Shown here: positions 8,448-15,199 of the stretch, piece after piece | Numbering within the stretch: the first letter of the stretch is position 1 | How the letters are laid out: each line of letters starts with the position of its first letter | Assembly (NCBI GenBank): GCA_905233135.1 | Contig: CAJOCQ010000002.1 | Span: 1-64,000 of the forward strand | Length of the DNA: 64,000 bases | Direction of reading: 5' to 3' | DNA from: an uncultured Selenomonadaceae bacterium | Lineage (GTDB): Bacteria > Bacillota > Negativicutes > Selenomonadales > Selenomonadaceae | Translations under genes and position numbers: made by a program | The notes under the pieces: model-generated | Databases searched by the model: none | Seen by the model: the letters and a program-made list of their open reading frames with translations, nothing else | Told to the model about the DNA's origin: nothing

Positions 8448-9500
8448 ATGTACAAAGCTAGAGTTGAGACTGTAAGCGGTACAAAAGTTAGGGCGGGCGG
8501 TAAATGGCTAACCTGCATTGGCAATAAAAATGTTAGAGTTGGCGACAATATCTGGACGGACGGCAGGTGCGTTTACGGCAATGAATATACACCACAGCAA
8601 CCTATTGTTATTACAGGCAAAGATGAATTTGGGATACCTTTAGCTGGTTACTTAGGCTCTGTAATCCGAAAACCATTTGTTGGTTATTATGAATTAAAAA
8701 CGGGGAATATTAAGTATTTCCCAACCGATGAAATATATCTTTGGAACACCAATAACAAAAAAACTATCGTTTACGATAAAGCGGCGTGTGCATTGAATAT
8801 AGACCGCCAAAATAACTTTTATTCAATCAAAAGATATTGGAGCGGGCGGTATGCAACGCCTGAAACACTTAAATTTGAGCTTTTAAAAAATAATAAAATT
8901 TTTAAAACTATTAATATACAGAATGTTATTTCTAACGATTTTCACGTTAATAGGATTCACGCTTTTATTGACGATGAGTATAATTGGCAAATTATGGTAT
9001 ATCTGGTTGAAAATATTCAGGACACAACGGCGGATTTATTCAACAGTATTTTAATAATAGATACGACAGGAATTAATCATAGCGTTTGGCATACAGATAA
9101 TCCGCACCTTACTATTCCTATGCACGACGGGTTTTATTATAAGATTGATACTCCTGAAATTGAGAATTATTATGCGGCTGCGCCCATTTTCGACGTTGCG
9201 TTATATTCCCACGAAGGGGATTTTATAGCAACTATTCCTAAGTGTAGTTTTACAGCTTGTTTATCAGCTTATAAAATTTCGCCAAACAAATTTTTAATAG
9301 CTATACACAATCACGCCTTTATGTTTTCAAACGTAATGGTGACTACTTTACCAGAGGAAGGACTTTATATTTGTGACAATGGCGTTTTGACTAAATTAGA
9401 GCACTTAATTTTAACCAATCAGTGTTTACGCCCAATGAAGCACTATAAGCGTTGGTGGGAGAGGATTCAGGAAATAGAAGAAGGTGATGACAATGAATGA
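8448..9500 (+). CDS. Hypothetical phage tail or adhesion protein
   Basis: 350 residues from ATG 8448 behind GGAG. The first 50 residues (VSGTKVRAGGKWLTCIGNKNVRVGD is the core, quoted in parts) resemble the small barrel of the preceding gene. The rest is aromatic-rich, AT-biased and soluble, with no signal peptide and no repeats. It lies just before the holin, a common place for tail-tip or receptor-binding proteins. Product class is inferred from position. Confidence 0.45.
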   Translation: MYKARVETVSGTKVRAGGKWLTCIGNKNVRVGDNIWTDGRCVYGNEYTPQQPIVITGKDEFGIPLAGYLGSVIRKPFVGYYELKTGNIKYFPTDEIYLWNTNNKKTIVYDKAACALNIDRQNNFYSIKRYWSGRYATPETLKFELLKNNKIFKTINIQNVISNDFHVNRIHAFIDDEYNWQIMVYLVENIQDTTADLFNSILIIDTTGINHSVWHTDNPHLTIPMHDGFYYKIDTPEIENYYAAAPIFDVALYSHEGDFIATIPKCSFTACLSAYKISPNKFLIAIHNHAFMFSNVMVTTLPEEGLYICDNGVLTKLEHLILTNQCLRPMKHYKRWWERIQEIEEGDDNE

Positions 9501-9882
9501 AATAAGGGTAACGGCGGCGATAATAGGTACAGCTGTAGCAAGGTGGTTGGGAGGGTTTGACGGCTTATTAATTGCTTTAATCGGCTTTATGATTGTCGAT
9601 TATATTACAGGCGTTTTTTGCGCGGTTATCGAGCATAAACTGTCAAGCGAAGTTGGAGCTAAAGGCATTCTGCGGAAAGTGCTTGTTATTATTATGGTCG
9701 GCGTTGCAAATACGCTTGACTTGTACATTGTTGAAGGCGACCAGCCGCTGTTACGTACAGCGGTTATTTTTTTCTATTTAAGCAACGAAGGTATTTCTAT
9801 CTTAGAAAATTCTGTTCGGCTGGGCTTGCCTGTGCCCGACAAGCTGAAAGAAATTTTGTTGCAGATTAAAAGCAAAACTTAG
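9493..9882 (+). CDS. Phage holin (phage_holin_4 family)
   Basis: 129 residues. ATG 9493 is chosen because GAAGGTGA lies at a normal distance. The N-terminal hydrophobic hairpin (DGLLIALIGFMIVDYITGVF) is followed by a charged loop, a second segment (LVIIMVGVANTLDLYIV) and a third (TAVIFFYLSNEGISILEN). The order DYITG, then VEGD/lllR, then NEGISILEN matches the toxin-secretion/phage-lysis holin family. It would form membrane lesions at lysis. No endolysin gene follows, which is unusual and suggests truncation or a lysin elsewhere. Confidence 0.85.
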   Translation: MNEIRVTAAIIGTAVARWLGGFDGLLIALIGFMIVDYITGVFCAVIEHKLSSEVGAKGILRKVLVIIMVGVANTLDLYIVEGDQPLLRTAVIFFYLSNEGISILENSVRLGLPVPDKLKEILLQIKSKT

Positions 9883-9906
9883 GGATTTTATATCGAGGTG
9901 ATTGAT

Positions 9907-10272
9907 ATGACAAAAAATAAACGCGGCAGACCGTTGAAAGAAATTAACAAAGATAACTTTGAAAAACTCTGCGGCTTGCAATGTACGTTGCTTGAAATGT
10001 TATGTTTTTTTGATGTGTCCGATAAAACATTAGAGGATTGGTGCAAGCGTACTTACGGGCTTAATTTTTCCGAAGTATTCAATTTAAAAAGAAACGCAGG
10101 ACTTATCAGCTTGCGCCGCGCACAATTCAGACTTGCACAGAAAAACGCCGCTATGGCTATTTTTCTCGGCAAGAATTATTTAGGGCAAGTTGACAAGGAT
10201 ATTTGGCAACGCGCACAAGACGAAAAAGCATTGGAACTGAAAGAAAAAGCAATAGAAGAGGCGGCGTGGTAA
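9907..10272 (+). CDS. Terminase-small-subunit-like DNA-binding protein
   Basis: 121 residues from ATG 9907 behind GAGGTG. It starts with KRGRPLKEI, has a predicted helix-turn-helix (TLEDWCKRTYGLNFSEVFN), and continues with RRAQFRLAQKNAAMAIFLGK, a pattern typical of packaging-type small terminase subunits in which AAMAIFLGKNYLGQ is highly recurrent. It overlaps the next gene (TAATG). A regulatory DNA-binding role cannot be excluded. It lies after the holin rather than at the head of a packaging module. Confidence 0.55.
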   Translation: MTKNKRGRPLKEINKDNFEKLCGLQCTLLEMLCFFDVSDKTLEDWCKRTYGLNFSEVFNLKRNAGLISLRRAQFRLAQKNAAMAIFLGKNYLGQVDKDIWQRAQDEKALELKEKAIEEAAW

Positions 10273-10949
10273 TGGCGCAGATATGGGCTAAACAATTCTA
10301 CAATTCCAAAGCGTGGCGACAACTGCGCGAACGGCTGATTGTTGAAAATAATTTCCTGTGCGCTGATTGCGGCGAAAGTTACTTGAAAGATTCAACGCAA
10401 CTTGTAGGACACCACATTAAACCCTTGACGCCCGAAAATATAAATGACGCAAATATTTCTCTCAATCCCGCAAATATAAAAATAATCTGCCGCAAATGTC
10501 ACGATAAAGCGCACGAAAGATTTTCTTTTGACACGGGACAAAATGTTTATCTTGTTTACGGCGCACCTTGCAGTGGTAAAAGTACCTACGTTAATCAATT
10601 AGCAAGGCGCAATGATTTAATCGTTGACCTTGACGCTATTTACGCCGCAATTTCTTTATCTCCATACCACGAACACCCAAACAATTTAAAGCGCGTTGCC
10701 TTCGCAGTGCGTGATACGCTGATTGAACAAATACGCCTGCGCGTTGGGTTTTGGCACGACGCCTTCATTGTCGGCGGCTATCCGCGCAAGTTACAGCGTG
10801 AACAGTTGGCGGCGAAGGTAGGCGCAGAGCTTGTCTACATTGATTCAACGATTGAACAGGCAAAGGCGACAGCAACACTGACGCGCGGAGCATTGGCTAA
10901 GCAGTGGCACGGTTACATTGATAATTGGTTTGACGCCTTCGAGCCGTGA
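10272..10949 (+). CDS. HNH endonuclease fused to a P-loop kinase-like domain
   Basis: 225 residues. Residues about 1-85 form an HNH nuclease: CADCG, then GHHIKPL, then NPANIKIICRKCHDKAH, giving two zinc-binding CxxC pairs and the HH catalytic motif. Residues about 95-225 form a P-loop domain: Walker A GAPCSGKST, a following VDLDAIYAAI resembling the acidic motif of polynucleotide kinase or zeta-type kinases, and a basic region (GGYPRKLQREQ). Phage HNH proteins often act with the terminase at cos. The kinase half suggests end processing, but that is inference. It is coupled to the preceding gene. Confidence 0.75.
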   Translation: MAQIWAKQFYNSKAWRQLRERLIVENNFLCADCGESYLKDSTQLVGHHIKPLTPENINDANISLNPANIKIICRKCHDKAHERFSFDTGQNVYLVYGAPCSGKSTYVNQLARRNDLIVDLDAIYAAISLSPYHEHPNNLKRVAFAVRDTLIEQIRLRVGFWHDAFIVGGYPRKLQREQLAAKVGAELVYIDSTIEQAKATATLTRGALAKQWHGYIDNWFDAFEP

Positions 10950-10950
10950 T

Positions 10951-10990
10951 ACCCCCCCCGCTCAAGTGCGTTGCAAGGGGGCGGCAGACC
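10951..10990. other. GC-rich C8/G5 segment, possible cos-like site
   Basis: Eight Cs (10952-10959) and five Gs (10977-10981) can pair across an 17-nt loop in otherwise AT-rich DNA. The segment lies between the HNH-fusion gene and a second terminase-small-like gene, which is where cos sites occur in many HNH-encoding phages. There is no direct evidence for cleavage. Confidence 0.3.
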
Positions 10991-11072
10991 GGCTTGGGAT
11001 TACATTTTTTTTATCGGCACCAAATTTTTGACTTTTTCTGAAAACGATTGAAAATGAAAGTAAGGCGCAGAA

Positions 11073-11381
11073 ATGGAAAAAGAATACGAGAGAATAAAAG
11101 CTTTGTTTAAAGATGTAGACGAAAAGCAACTGCAATTAGTTGACGGCGCAATAATAGAGGCGGCAAGAATACGCGCAGAACTTGACAGATTGCACGAAAT
11201 AGCAAAGGTTACAGGGCTAATTAAGGTAGACCCAAATAACCCTACGCGCCAAAAAGTATTGCCTGTCTCTAAAGAATTGCCGAAATTACGCGCAAGCTAC
11301 ACGAACATTATTTTTAAGCTTGCAAGGATTTTGGGCGCAGGTATTAATGAAGAAGATTTAGGGCTTGACGATTATATTTGA
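11073..11381 (+). CDS. Small terminase-like protein (P27-like, tentative)
   Basis: 102 residues from ATG 11073, helical and charged, with the spacing of short P27-type small terminase subunits: an N-terminal helix, DELQ-type segment (VDGAIIEAARIRAELDRL), a linker ending NPTRQKVLP, and a final helix ASYTNIIFKLARILG. No large subunit follows. Family assignment is weak and rests on general pattern plus the HNH neighbour. Confidence 0.4.
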   Translation: MEKEYERIKALFKDVDEKQLQLVDGAIIEAARIRAELDRLHEIAKVTGLIKVDPNNPTRQKVLPVSKELPKLRASYTNIIFKLARILGAGINEEDLGLDDYI

Positions 11382-11400
11382 AATAAAAGGATGTGATTTT

Positions 11401-11859
11401 ATGCGTTATGTCATTACAGACACTTCAATTACAAGAATCAGTGAAACATACGGCACGATACAGAATGTAGGTAGGGATAAGATTGAACTTTCCAACTCTG
11501 CTGATTTTGCTGATGTTTTTGTGTTGTATTCGCTGAATCAAGTTTCTTTTAACGAGCCGCTGTATATCAGAGCCTTTGATAACGGCGCAAAAAGTTTCAA
11601 TATCCCTGTAAACGTTGTGCAGTTTATAGTAAGCGACACTTCAAGCGGCGGCGGTACTACTGCCGATGATACAACGATTGAAGATTTTGAAAAATATATT
11701 GAAGAAATATTTAGCGGCGAAAATTCAGAAACTATTGATGACCCTGATTTTAATTCCTACGTTGAAAGTATTTTCAACGGCAATATTTCGGTTACTACAG
11801 ACAATGACGATTTTAACTCGTACATTGACAATATTTTTGAAAATAGCGCGGCGGGCTAG
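11401..11859 (+). CDS. Hypothetical phage structural protein, acidic C-terminus
   Basis: 152 residues from ATG 11401 behind AAAGGATG. The first 85 residues are beta-rich. The second half is very acidic and has three related units (DFEKYIEEIFSGE, DFNSYVESIFNGN, DFNSYIDNIFEN), each about 25 residues apart. The gene ends in TAG, showing that amber is used as a stop in this phage. It stands at the start of the fibre cassette, so a fibre-attachment or chaperone role is plausible. The family is not recognised. Confidence 0.5.
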   Translation: MRYVITDTSITRISETYGTIQNVGRDKIELSNSADFADVFVLYSLNQVSFNEPLYIRAFDNGAKSFNIPVNVVQFIVSDTSSGGGTTADDTTIEDFEKYIEEIFSGENSETIDDPDFNSYVESIFNGNISVTTDNDDFNSYIDNIFENSAAG

Positions 11860-11919
11860 TGCGCAATAGCTTTTCTGCGTTATATATATTTTTTTCTATT
11901 TTCAGGAGGTTTATTTATT

Positions 11920-12624
11920 ATGGCTATTAATGTTAAAGATTTCGCAACTGTTGAAATGTTAGGTTCTGTTGCAACAAAAACTGTTGCCGCTATTGCCCCG
12001 ACTTTCAAAAGTCTTTCTGTCAGCGGCAATACCGTTTCTTTCTTCACAAGCAAAGACGGCACAGGCACTGCCGCCGCTACCTTCGACTTCCCCGAAGAAA
12101 TTTTCCTTGACCAAGCAGGTACAACTTTGGTTGAAAATTTTGCGTGGAGCGCGGCTACTTATCCCAATTCCACCAATCCTAATTTGGATGGTAAAGCCGT
12201 TTTAGTTCTTGCAGTTAAAGGCGACAAGGAAACCAATCCTACTACAAAATATTCTTTCGTAAATCTTGAAAAACTTATTGACGTTTACACCGCCGCCGAC
12301 AATTCCATTACTATCAGCGGCTACACCGTTGCAGTCAAAATTTCTGCAGTTGCAGGAAACGCACTCGAAGTTAAATCAGACGGCTTATACGTTGACGCAC
12401 TGCCTAAGGTTGCAAATGCTACTGCGGGCAATGTTCCCTTCCTTGCCAGCGACGGCACTTTGACAAATAGTACGGTTGTTGGCGCAGATGTTGTTACTAA
12501 AGTTGCAGGCGCGACCGAAGGCAACGTTGTTCTCTTCGACGCCAACGGCAAAATTAAAGACAACGGCTTAAAAGTTGCCTCCCTTGCCGAAGTTGAAGCT
12601 TACCTCGATACTATCTTTGCTTAA
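11920..12624 (+). CDS. Tail-fibre or fibre-associated protein
   Basis: 234 residues, ATG 11920 behind a strong AGGAGG. The sequence is Ala/Thr/Val/Gly-rich with fibre repeats of the type NATAGNVPFLASDGTLTNS and GATEGNVVLFDANGKIKDN, units that recur in the next gene. Such GN-x-DxxGxixDSG repeats are common in shafts of phage tail fibres. The C-terminus (EVEAYLDTIF) echoes the acidic units of the preceding gene, hinting that they assemble together. A terminator follows. Confidence 0.65.
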   Translation: MAINVKDFATVEMLGSVATKTVAAIAPTFKSLSVSGNTVSFFTSKDGTGTAAATFDFPEEIFLDQAGTTLVENFAWSAATYPNSTNPNLDGKAVLVLAVKGDKETNPTTKYSFVNLEKLIDVYTAADNSITISGYTVAVKISAVAGNALEVKSDGLYVDALPKVANATAGNVPFLASDGTLTNSTVVGADVVTKVAGATEGNVVLFDANGKIKDNGLKVASLAEVEAYLDTIFA

Positions 12625-12645
12625 TTTCTAATTTTTTCCTCACGG

Positions 12646-12678
12646 CGGGCGCGGAGTTTTTTCTGCGCCCGTTTTTTT
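12646..12678 (+). terminator. Intrinsic terminator between fibre genes
   Basis: A 7-bp GC stem, CGGGCGC (12646-12652) with GCGCCCG (12665-12671), is followed by seven Ts. It comes directly before the ribosome site of the next fibre gene. Confidence 0.8.
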
Positions 12679-12692
12679 AGGAGGTGTTTTTA

Positions 12693-13712
12693 TTGTCTGA
12701 AACAACTTTGATTTCTTTTGAAGGTTTGCAAGCTCAAACTGAAAGAATTGTCGATAACGTTATTAAAAAAGTTGCAGTGAATATTTCAGCGGCGGCAAAT
12801 AACGCTATCACTAAAAAAAATGACGGTTTACACGTAGATATAAGCGGCAAAGTTGACAAGGTTAAAAACGCAACTGCAGGTAATATCCCGGTTTTTGATT
12901 CGGACGGTAAAATTGCCGATTCTGCGGTTGCTGTTGACGGCGTTATTAAAAAAGTTGCAGGCGCAAAGGTCGGCAATATTCCTACCTTTGACAGCGACGG
13001 CGGATTGATTGACAGCGGAATAAACTTTGAGAAACTAGATCACCTCGTGCGTCACCTCGTGCGTTACGGCTACAGAATCAAGAAAACCGAACCAGACCCT
13101 TACGCGCGTGTTGAATATATTTACGACGCTGTTGGCTTTACGCCGGCAAAAATGGATTTTGAAAACGATACTTTTAATTTCGGCAGTTGGAGCGATGTTT
13201 GGTTTGTTAAAGATATTAAACCGCTTATGCTTAAAAACGACGGCACTGTTGACTATTATCTATATGAAAACGACTACTCGATAAAGGCAAACGGCGACGA
13301 CGTAACAACGCCCAGCACTGCCGCCGATTCTGATTCGGACGTTGCCAACACCGAGTACGAAGGCAACGCTATGGTGCAAATCCCCTTAATTTGGGTAAAG
13401 CGTTATGAAGATGATGACTACATTTACGAAATTGTTTCAAATGTTAAATGGGACAAAAACTATAAGGCGTATGCACACACAAACGCAAGTGGTCAAGTTA
13501 AGCAGTATTTTTATTACAGTATGTTTGATGGTTCTGGTAGTTCAAGCAGTATTAGGTCATTGTCTAGTAAGACTGTGAGTAAATCACTTACAGCTTCACA
13601 GCAAATTCAAGGTGCAACTGCAAATGGAACTGGTTGGTATATCCACACTTGGAGCCAGAGAGAATTAATTCGTACTCTCTGTATTCTCCTGGGTAAGAGT
13701 ACGGATACTTAG
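12693..13712 (+). CDS. Tail fibre protein, N-terminal part, ended by in-frame amber
   Basis: The start is TTG 12693, spaced about 6 bases from AGGAGGTG. Residues about 30-110 carry three fibre repeats (NATAGNIPVFDSDGKIADS and AKVGNIPTFDSDGGLIDSG). Residues 117-124 are a tandem HLVR duplication encoded by a repeated 12-mer. The rest is beta- and aromatic-rich, of the kind that precedes C-terminal lectin-like domains. Translation stops at TAG 13710-13712 after GKSTDT, but the same frame stays open to 14282 and continues the same domain. The protein as written therefore lacks its receptor-binding end. Confidence 0.7.
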   Translation: MSETTLISFEGLQAQTERIVDNVIKKVAVNISAAANNAITKKNDGLHVDISGKVDKVKNATAGNIPVFDSDGKIADSAVAVDGVIKKVAGAKVGNIPTFDSDGGLIDSGINFEKLDHLVRHLVRYGYRIKKTEPDPYARVEYIYDAVGFTPAKMDFENDTFNFGSWSDVWFVKDIKPLMLKNDGTVDYYLYENDYSIKANGDDVTTPSTAADSDSDVANTEYEGNAMVQIPLIWVKRYEDDDYIYEIVSNVKWDKNYKAYAHTNASGQVKQYFYYSMFDGSGSSSSIRSLSSKTVSKSLTASQQIQGATANGTGWYIHTWSQRELIRTLCILLGKSTDT

Positions 13713-14282
13713 ACCGTCTTCGGAACTGGTCGAGCAACTGGTTTTGGAGGCACGGATTCTACGATTAATACGGGTACACTTATGAACAAAGGTATGTTCT
13801 GGGGTAGTTCTTCAAATACATCTGCTGTCAAAGTTTTCCATATCGAAAACTTCTGGGGCAATCAATGGGATAAAACTGCTGGATTAATTCTTAATTATAC
13901 TGATGGATATGTATATGTGAAGATGACTCCAGAAGGTGAAGGTTATCGTGTAACTGACACCAACGGAATGACAAAGACCACGGCAATTCCCGCTATTGGA
14001 GAATTAAAATACATTTCATCTTGCAAAGCGGCTGTCGAAGGAGCAGACGATTTTGGCGTTATTCCTGTCGGAGTTACAAGCGGCAGTGCTTCAACGTATT
14101 ACTGCGACAGTTATTGGCGGCGTTCTGGTTCAGCGTATCCGAGCGGTAACATTGGATATCTCTTAGCTGGTGGCTGCTCGTACCACGCGGCGTCGGTCTC
14201 GGGCGCGTTCACGTTCATTGTCAGCGATGCGCCTTCGTATGCGGCCTGGTACTTCGGCTGCGGCCTCTCTTACATCGGCTAA
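13713..14282 (+). pseudogene. Tail fibre C-terminal domain downstream of amber codon
   Basis: In frame with the upstream gene. It reads TVFGTGRATGFGGTD right after the stop and then a C-type-lectin-like domain: MFWGSSSNTSAVKVFHIEN, IPAIGELKYISSCKA, and at the end GYLLAGGCSY, GAFTFIVSDAPSYAAW and FGCGLSYIG. There is no ribosome site at the only upstream ATG (13782), so independent translation is doubtful. The domain would be made only by amber suppression or reversion. It is otherwise intact, so the mutation may be recent. Confidence 0.65.
14170..14279 (+). other. GC-rich fibre 3' end resembling a DGR variable region
   Basis: About 110 bases at the extreme 3' end of the fibre frame are much richer in GC than the flanks, with nearly every third position G or C. 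The encoded pattern (GG, then GAFTF, APS, W, FGCGLSYIG as fixed points with unrelated residues between) is like variable regions of DGR-diversified C-type lectins. No template copy or reverse transcriptase is visible in this window. Confidence 0.4.
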
Positions 14283-14295
14283 AGGAGTTAGTATT

Positions 14296-14568
14296 ATGAC
14301 AGAATGGCAATTAGTACAAGGTTCACAAGAAGAAAGACCGTTGGAATTAGACACAACGTCGAGTAGTTTTTTTGTTTATCAGCGAAAAAATATTCAGCGT
14401 GTAACTGCCACAGACGATTTAACCCAAAATACTTATGAATATTGGGAATATGAAGAGCGCAAATTGACAAAAGACGAATATTCAAGGATACGCGAAGCGG
14501 AGCTTGAGGAAGAATTGACCCAAACTCAGCTTGCTTTAGCTGAAATTTACGAAAGTGCGGTGGTTTAA
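14296..14568 (+). CDS. Small phage protein downstream of tail fibre
   Basis: 90 residues from ATG 14296 behind AAAGGAG, 13 bases after the fibre stop. It starts MTEWQLVQGSQEER, has a Tyr/Trp-rich middle (NTYEYWEYEERKLTKDEY) and a helical acidic end. Small proteins of this type commonly follow fibre genes in Firmicute prophages; some belong to XkdW/XkdX-like groups. Function unknown; possibly fibre assembly. Confidence 0.6.
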   Translation: MTEWQLVQGSQEERPLELDTTSSSFFVYQRKNIQRVTATDDLTQNTYEYWEYEERKLTKDEYSRIREAELEEELTQTQLALAEIYESAVV

Positions 14569-14679
14569 TTGGCTAAAATTTATGTTGCATTAATTAAAAA
14601 AGGCTTGAAAAAACTTGAGGACGTGCCTGAAAAATTGCGCGCAGAAGTTGAAAAAATCTTGAAGGAAGAAACCCAATGA
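14569..14679 (+). CDS. CD1375-like small phage protein
   Basis: 36 residues from TTG 14569, directly adjoining the previous TAA. The sequence begins MAKIYVALIKKGLKKLEDVP and ends with a short charged helix, matching the very small, widely distributed CD1375-like proteins found between fibre and holin genes. Function unknown. The ribosome site would be the weak GTGCGGTGG within the preceding gene. Confidence 0.65.
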   Translation: MAKIYVALIKKGLKKLEDVPEKLRAEVEKILKEETQ

Positions 14680-14739
14680 AACAGCAAGCTCTAATGCCGC
14701 TACTTATACCATAAGTTGACGCGAGGGGAGGTGGTGACT

Positions 14740-14890
14740 ATGGAAGATTTCCTGCCCAAGATTCTTGAGTTGGGCGTTTTAGGTACGAATTTTTCTCTAT
14801 AGCCTATAGGTAGACTACAAAACAGCTGAAAAAGCATTGATATTGCTGATGTACAATTATATCTATGAAAATCTTTAAAAAGAAGCGGTA
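14740..14890 (+). pseudogene. Remnant of a YvrJ-type small membrane protein gene
   Basis: A strong GGGGAGGTGGTGACT precedes ATG 14740, giving MEDFLPKILELGVLG, similar to the start of YvrJ-family peptides that usually follow CD1375-like genes. The frame then meets TAG (14800) and TGA. Pieces such as GRLQN and, in another frame, KALILLMYNYIYENL suggest a decayed reading frame. It marks the last recognisable phage sequence on the right. Confidence 0.4.
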
Positions 14891-14933
14891 GCAGGTAACC
14901 CCGCCCTCTAACTAAGTCCTCATAAGTTATGGC

Positions 14934-14983
14934 AAACTAAAAGCCCAAGGCTATTCCTCAATTCGCCGAGGGCTTTTTAGTTT
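14934..14983 (+). terminator. Bidirectional terminator at the prophage right end
   Basis: A 13-bp stem with one bulged T, AAACTAAAAGCCC (14934-14946) with GGGCTTTTTAGTTT (14970-14983), has A- and T-rich flanks and could stop transcription in both directions. Confidence 0.75.
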
Positions 14984-15082
14984 TGGTGTTTACGCTATGG
15001 AGTACTTTAATCACGTTTTATTTTCGGTAATTGAATAATACAACATTTCCAACAATTTTGCAAGCGAAAATTTATAAAAAGA

Positions 15083-15110
15083 AAAAACCGCCGATAACCG
15101 ACGGTCTTTT
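15083..15110 (-). terminator. Probable flagellin terminator
   Basis: On the minus strand, a stem built on ACCG/CGGT plus CG/CG with one mismatch encloses five bases and is followed by a run of Ts. It lies about 90 bases past the flagellin stop. Confidence 0.6.
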
Positions 15111-15199
15111 CTATGTGAAACCCCAATGCAACGAGGTTTAAATTTCCTACTTAGAATTTTTCAACACTGCAACAAGATTTATTGCGCAGAATTAATCAA

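Larger units (their letters stand above)
14680..15199. other. 520-bp region between prophage and flagellin
   Basis: Contains the YvrJ-like remnant and two hairpin terminators. No further gene, tRNA or convincing attachment-site repeat is visible. The prophage-chromosome junction probably lies between about 14,890 and 15,080. Confidence 0.5.

Noticed and set aside
13710-14802. General recoding of TAG to Gln in the phage
   Set aside because: TAG also closes the gene at 11,859 just before a strong ribosome site, so amber is a normal stop here; the split fibre is better seen as a single change.
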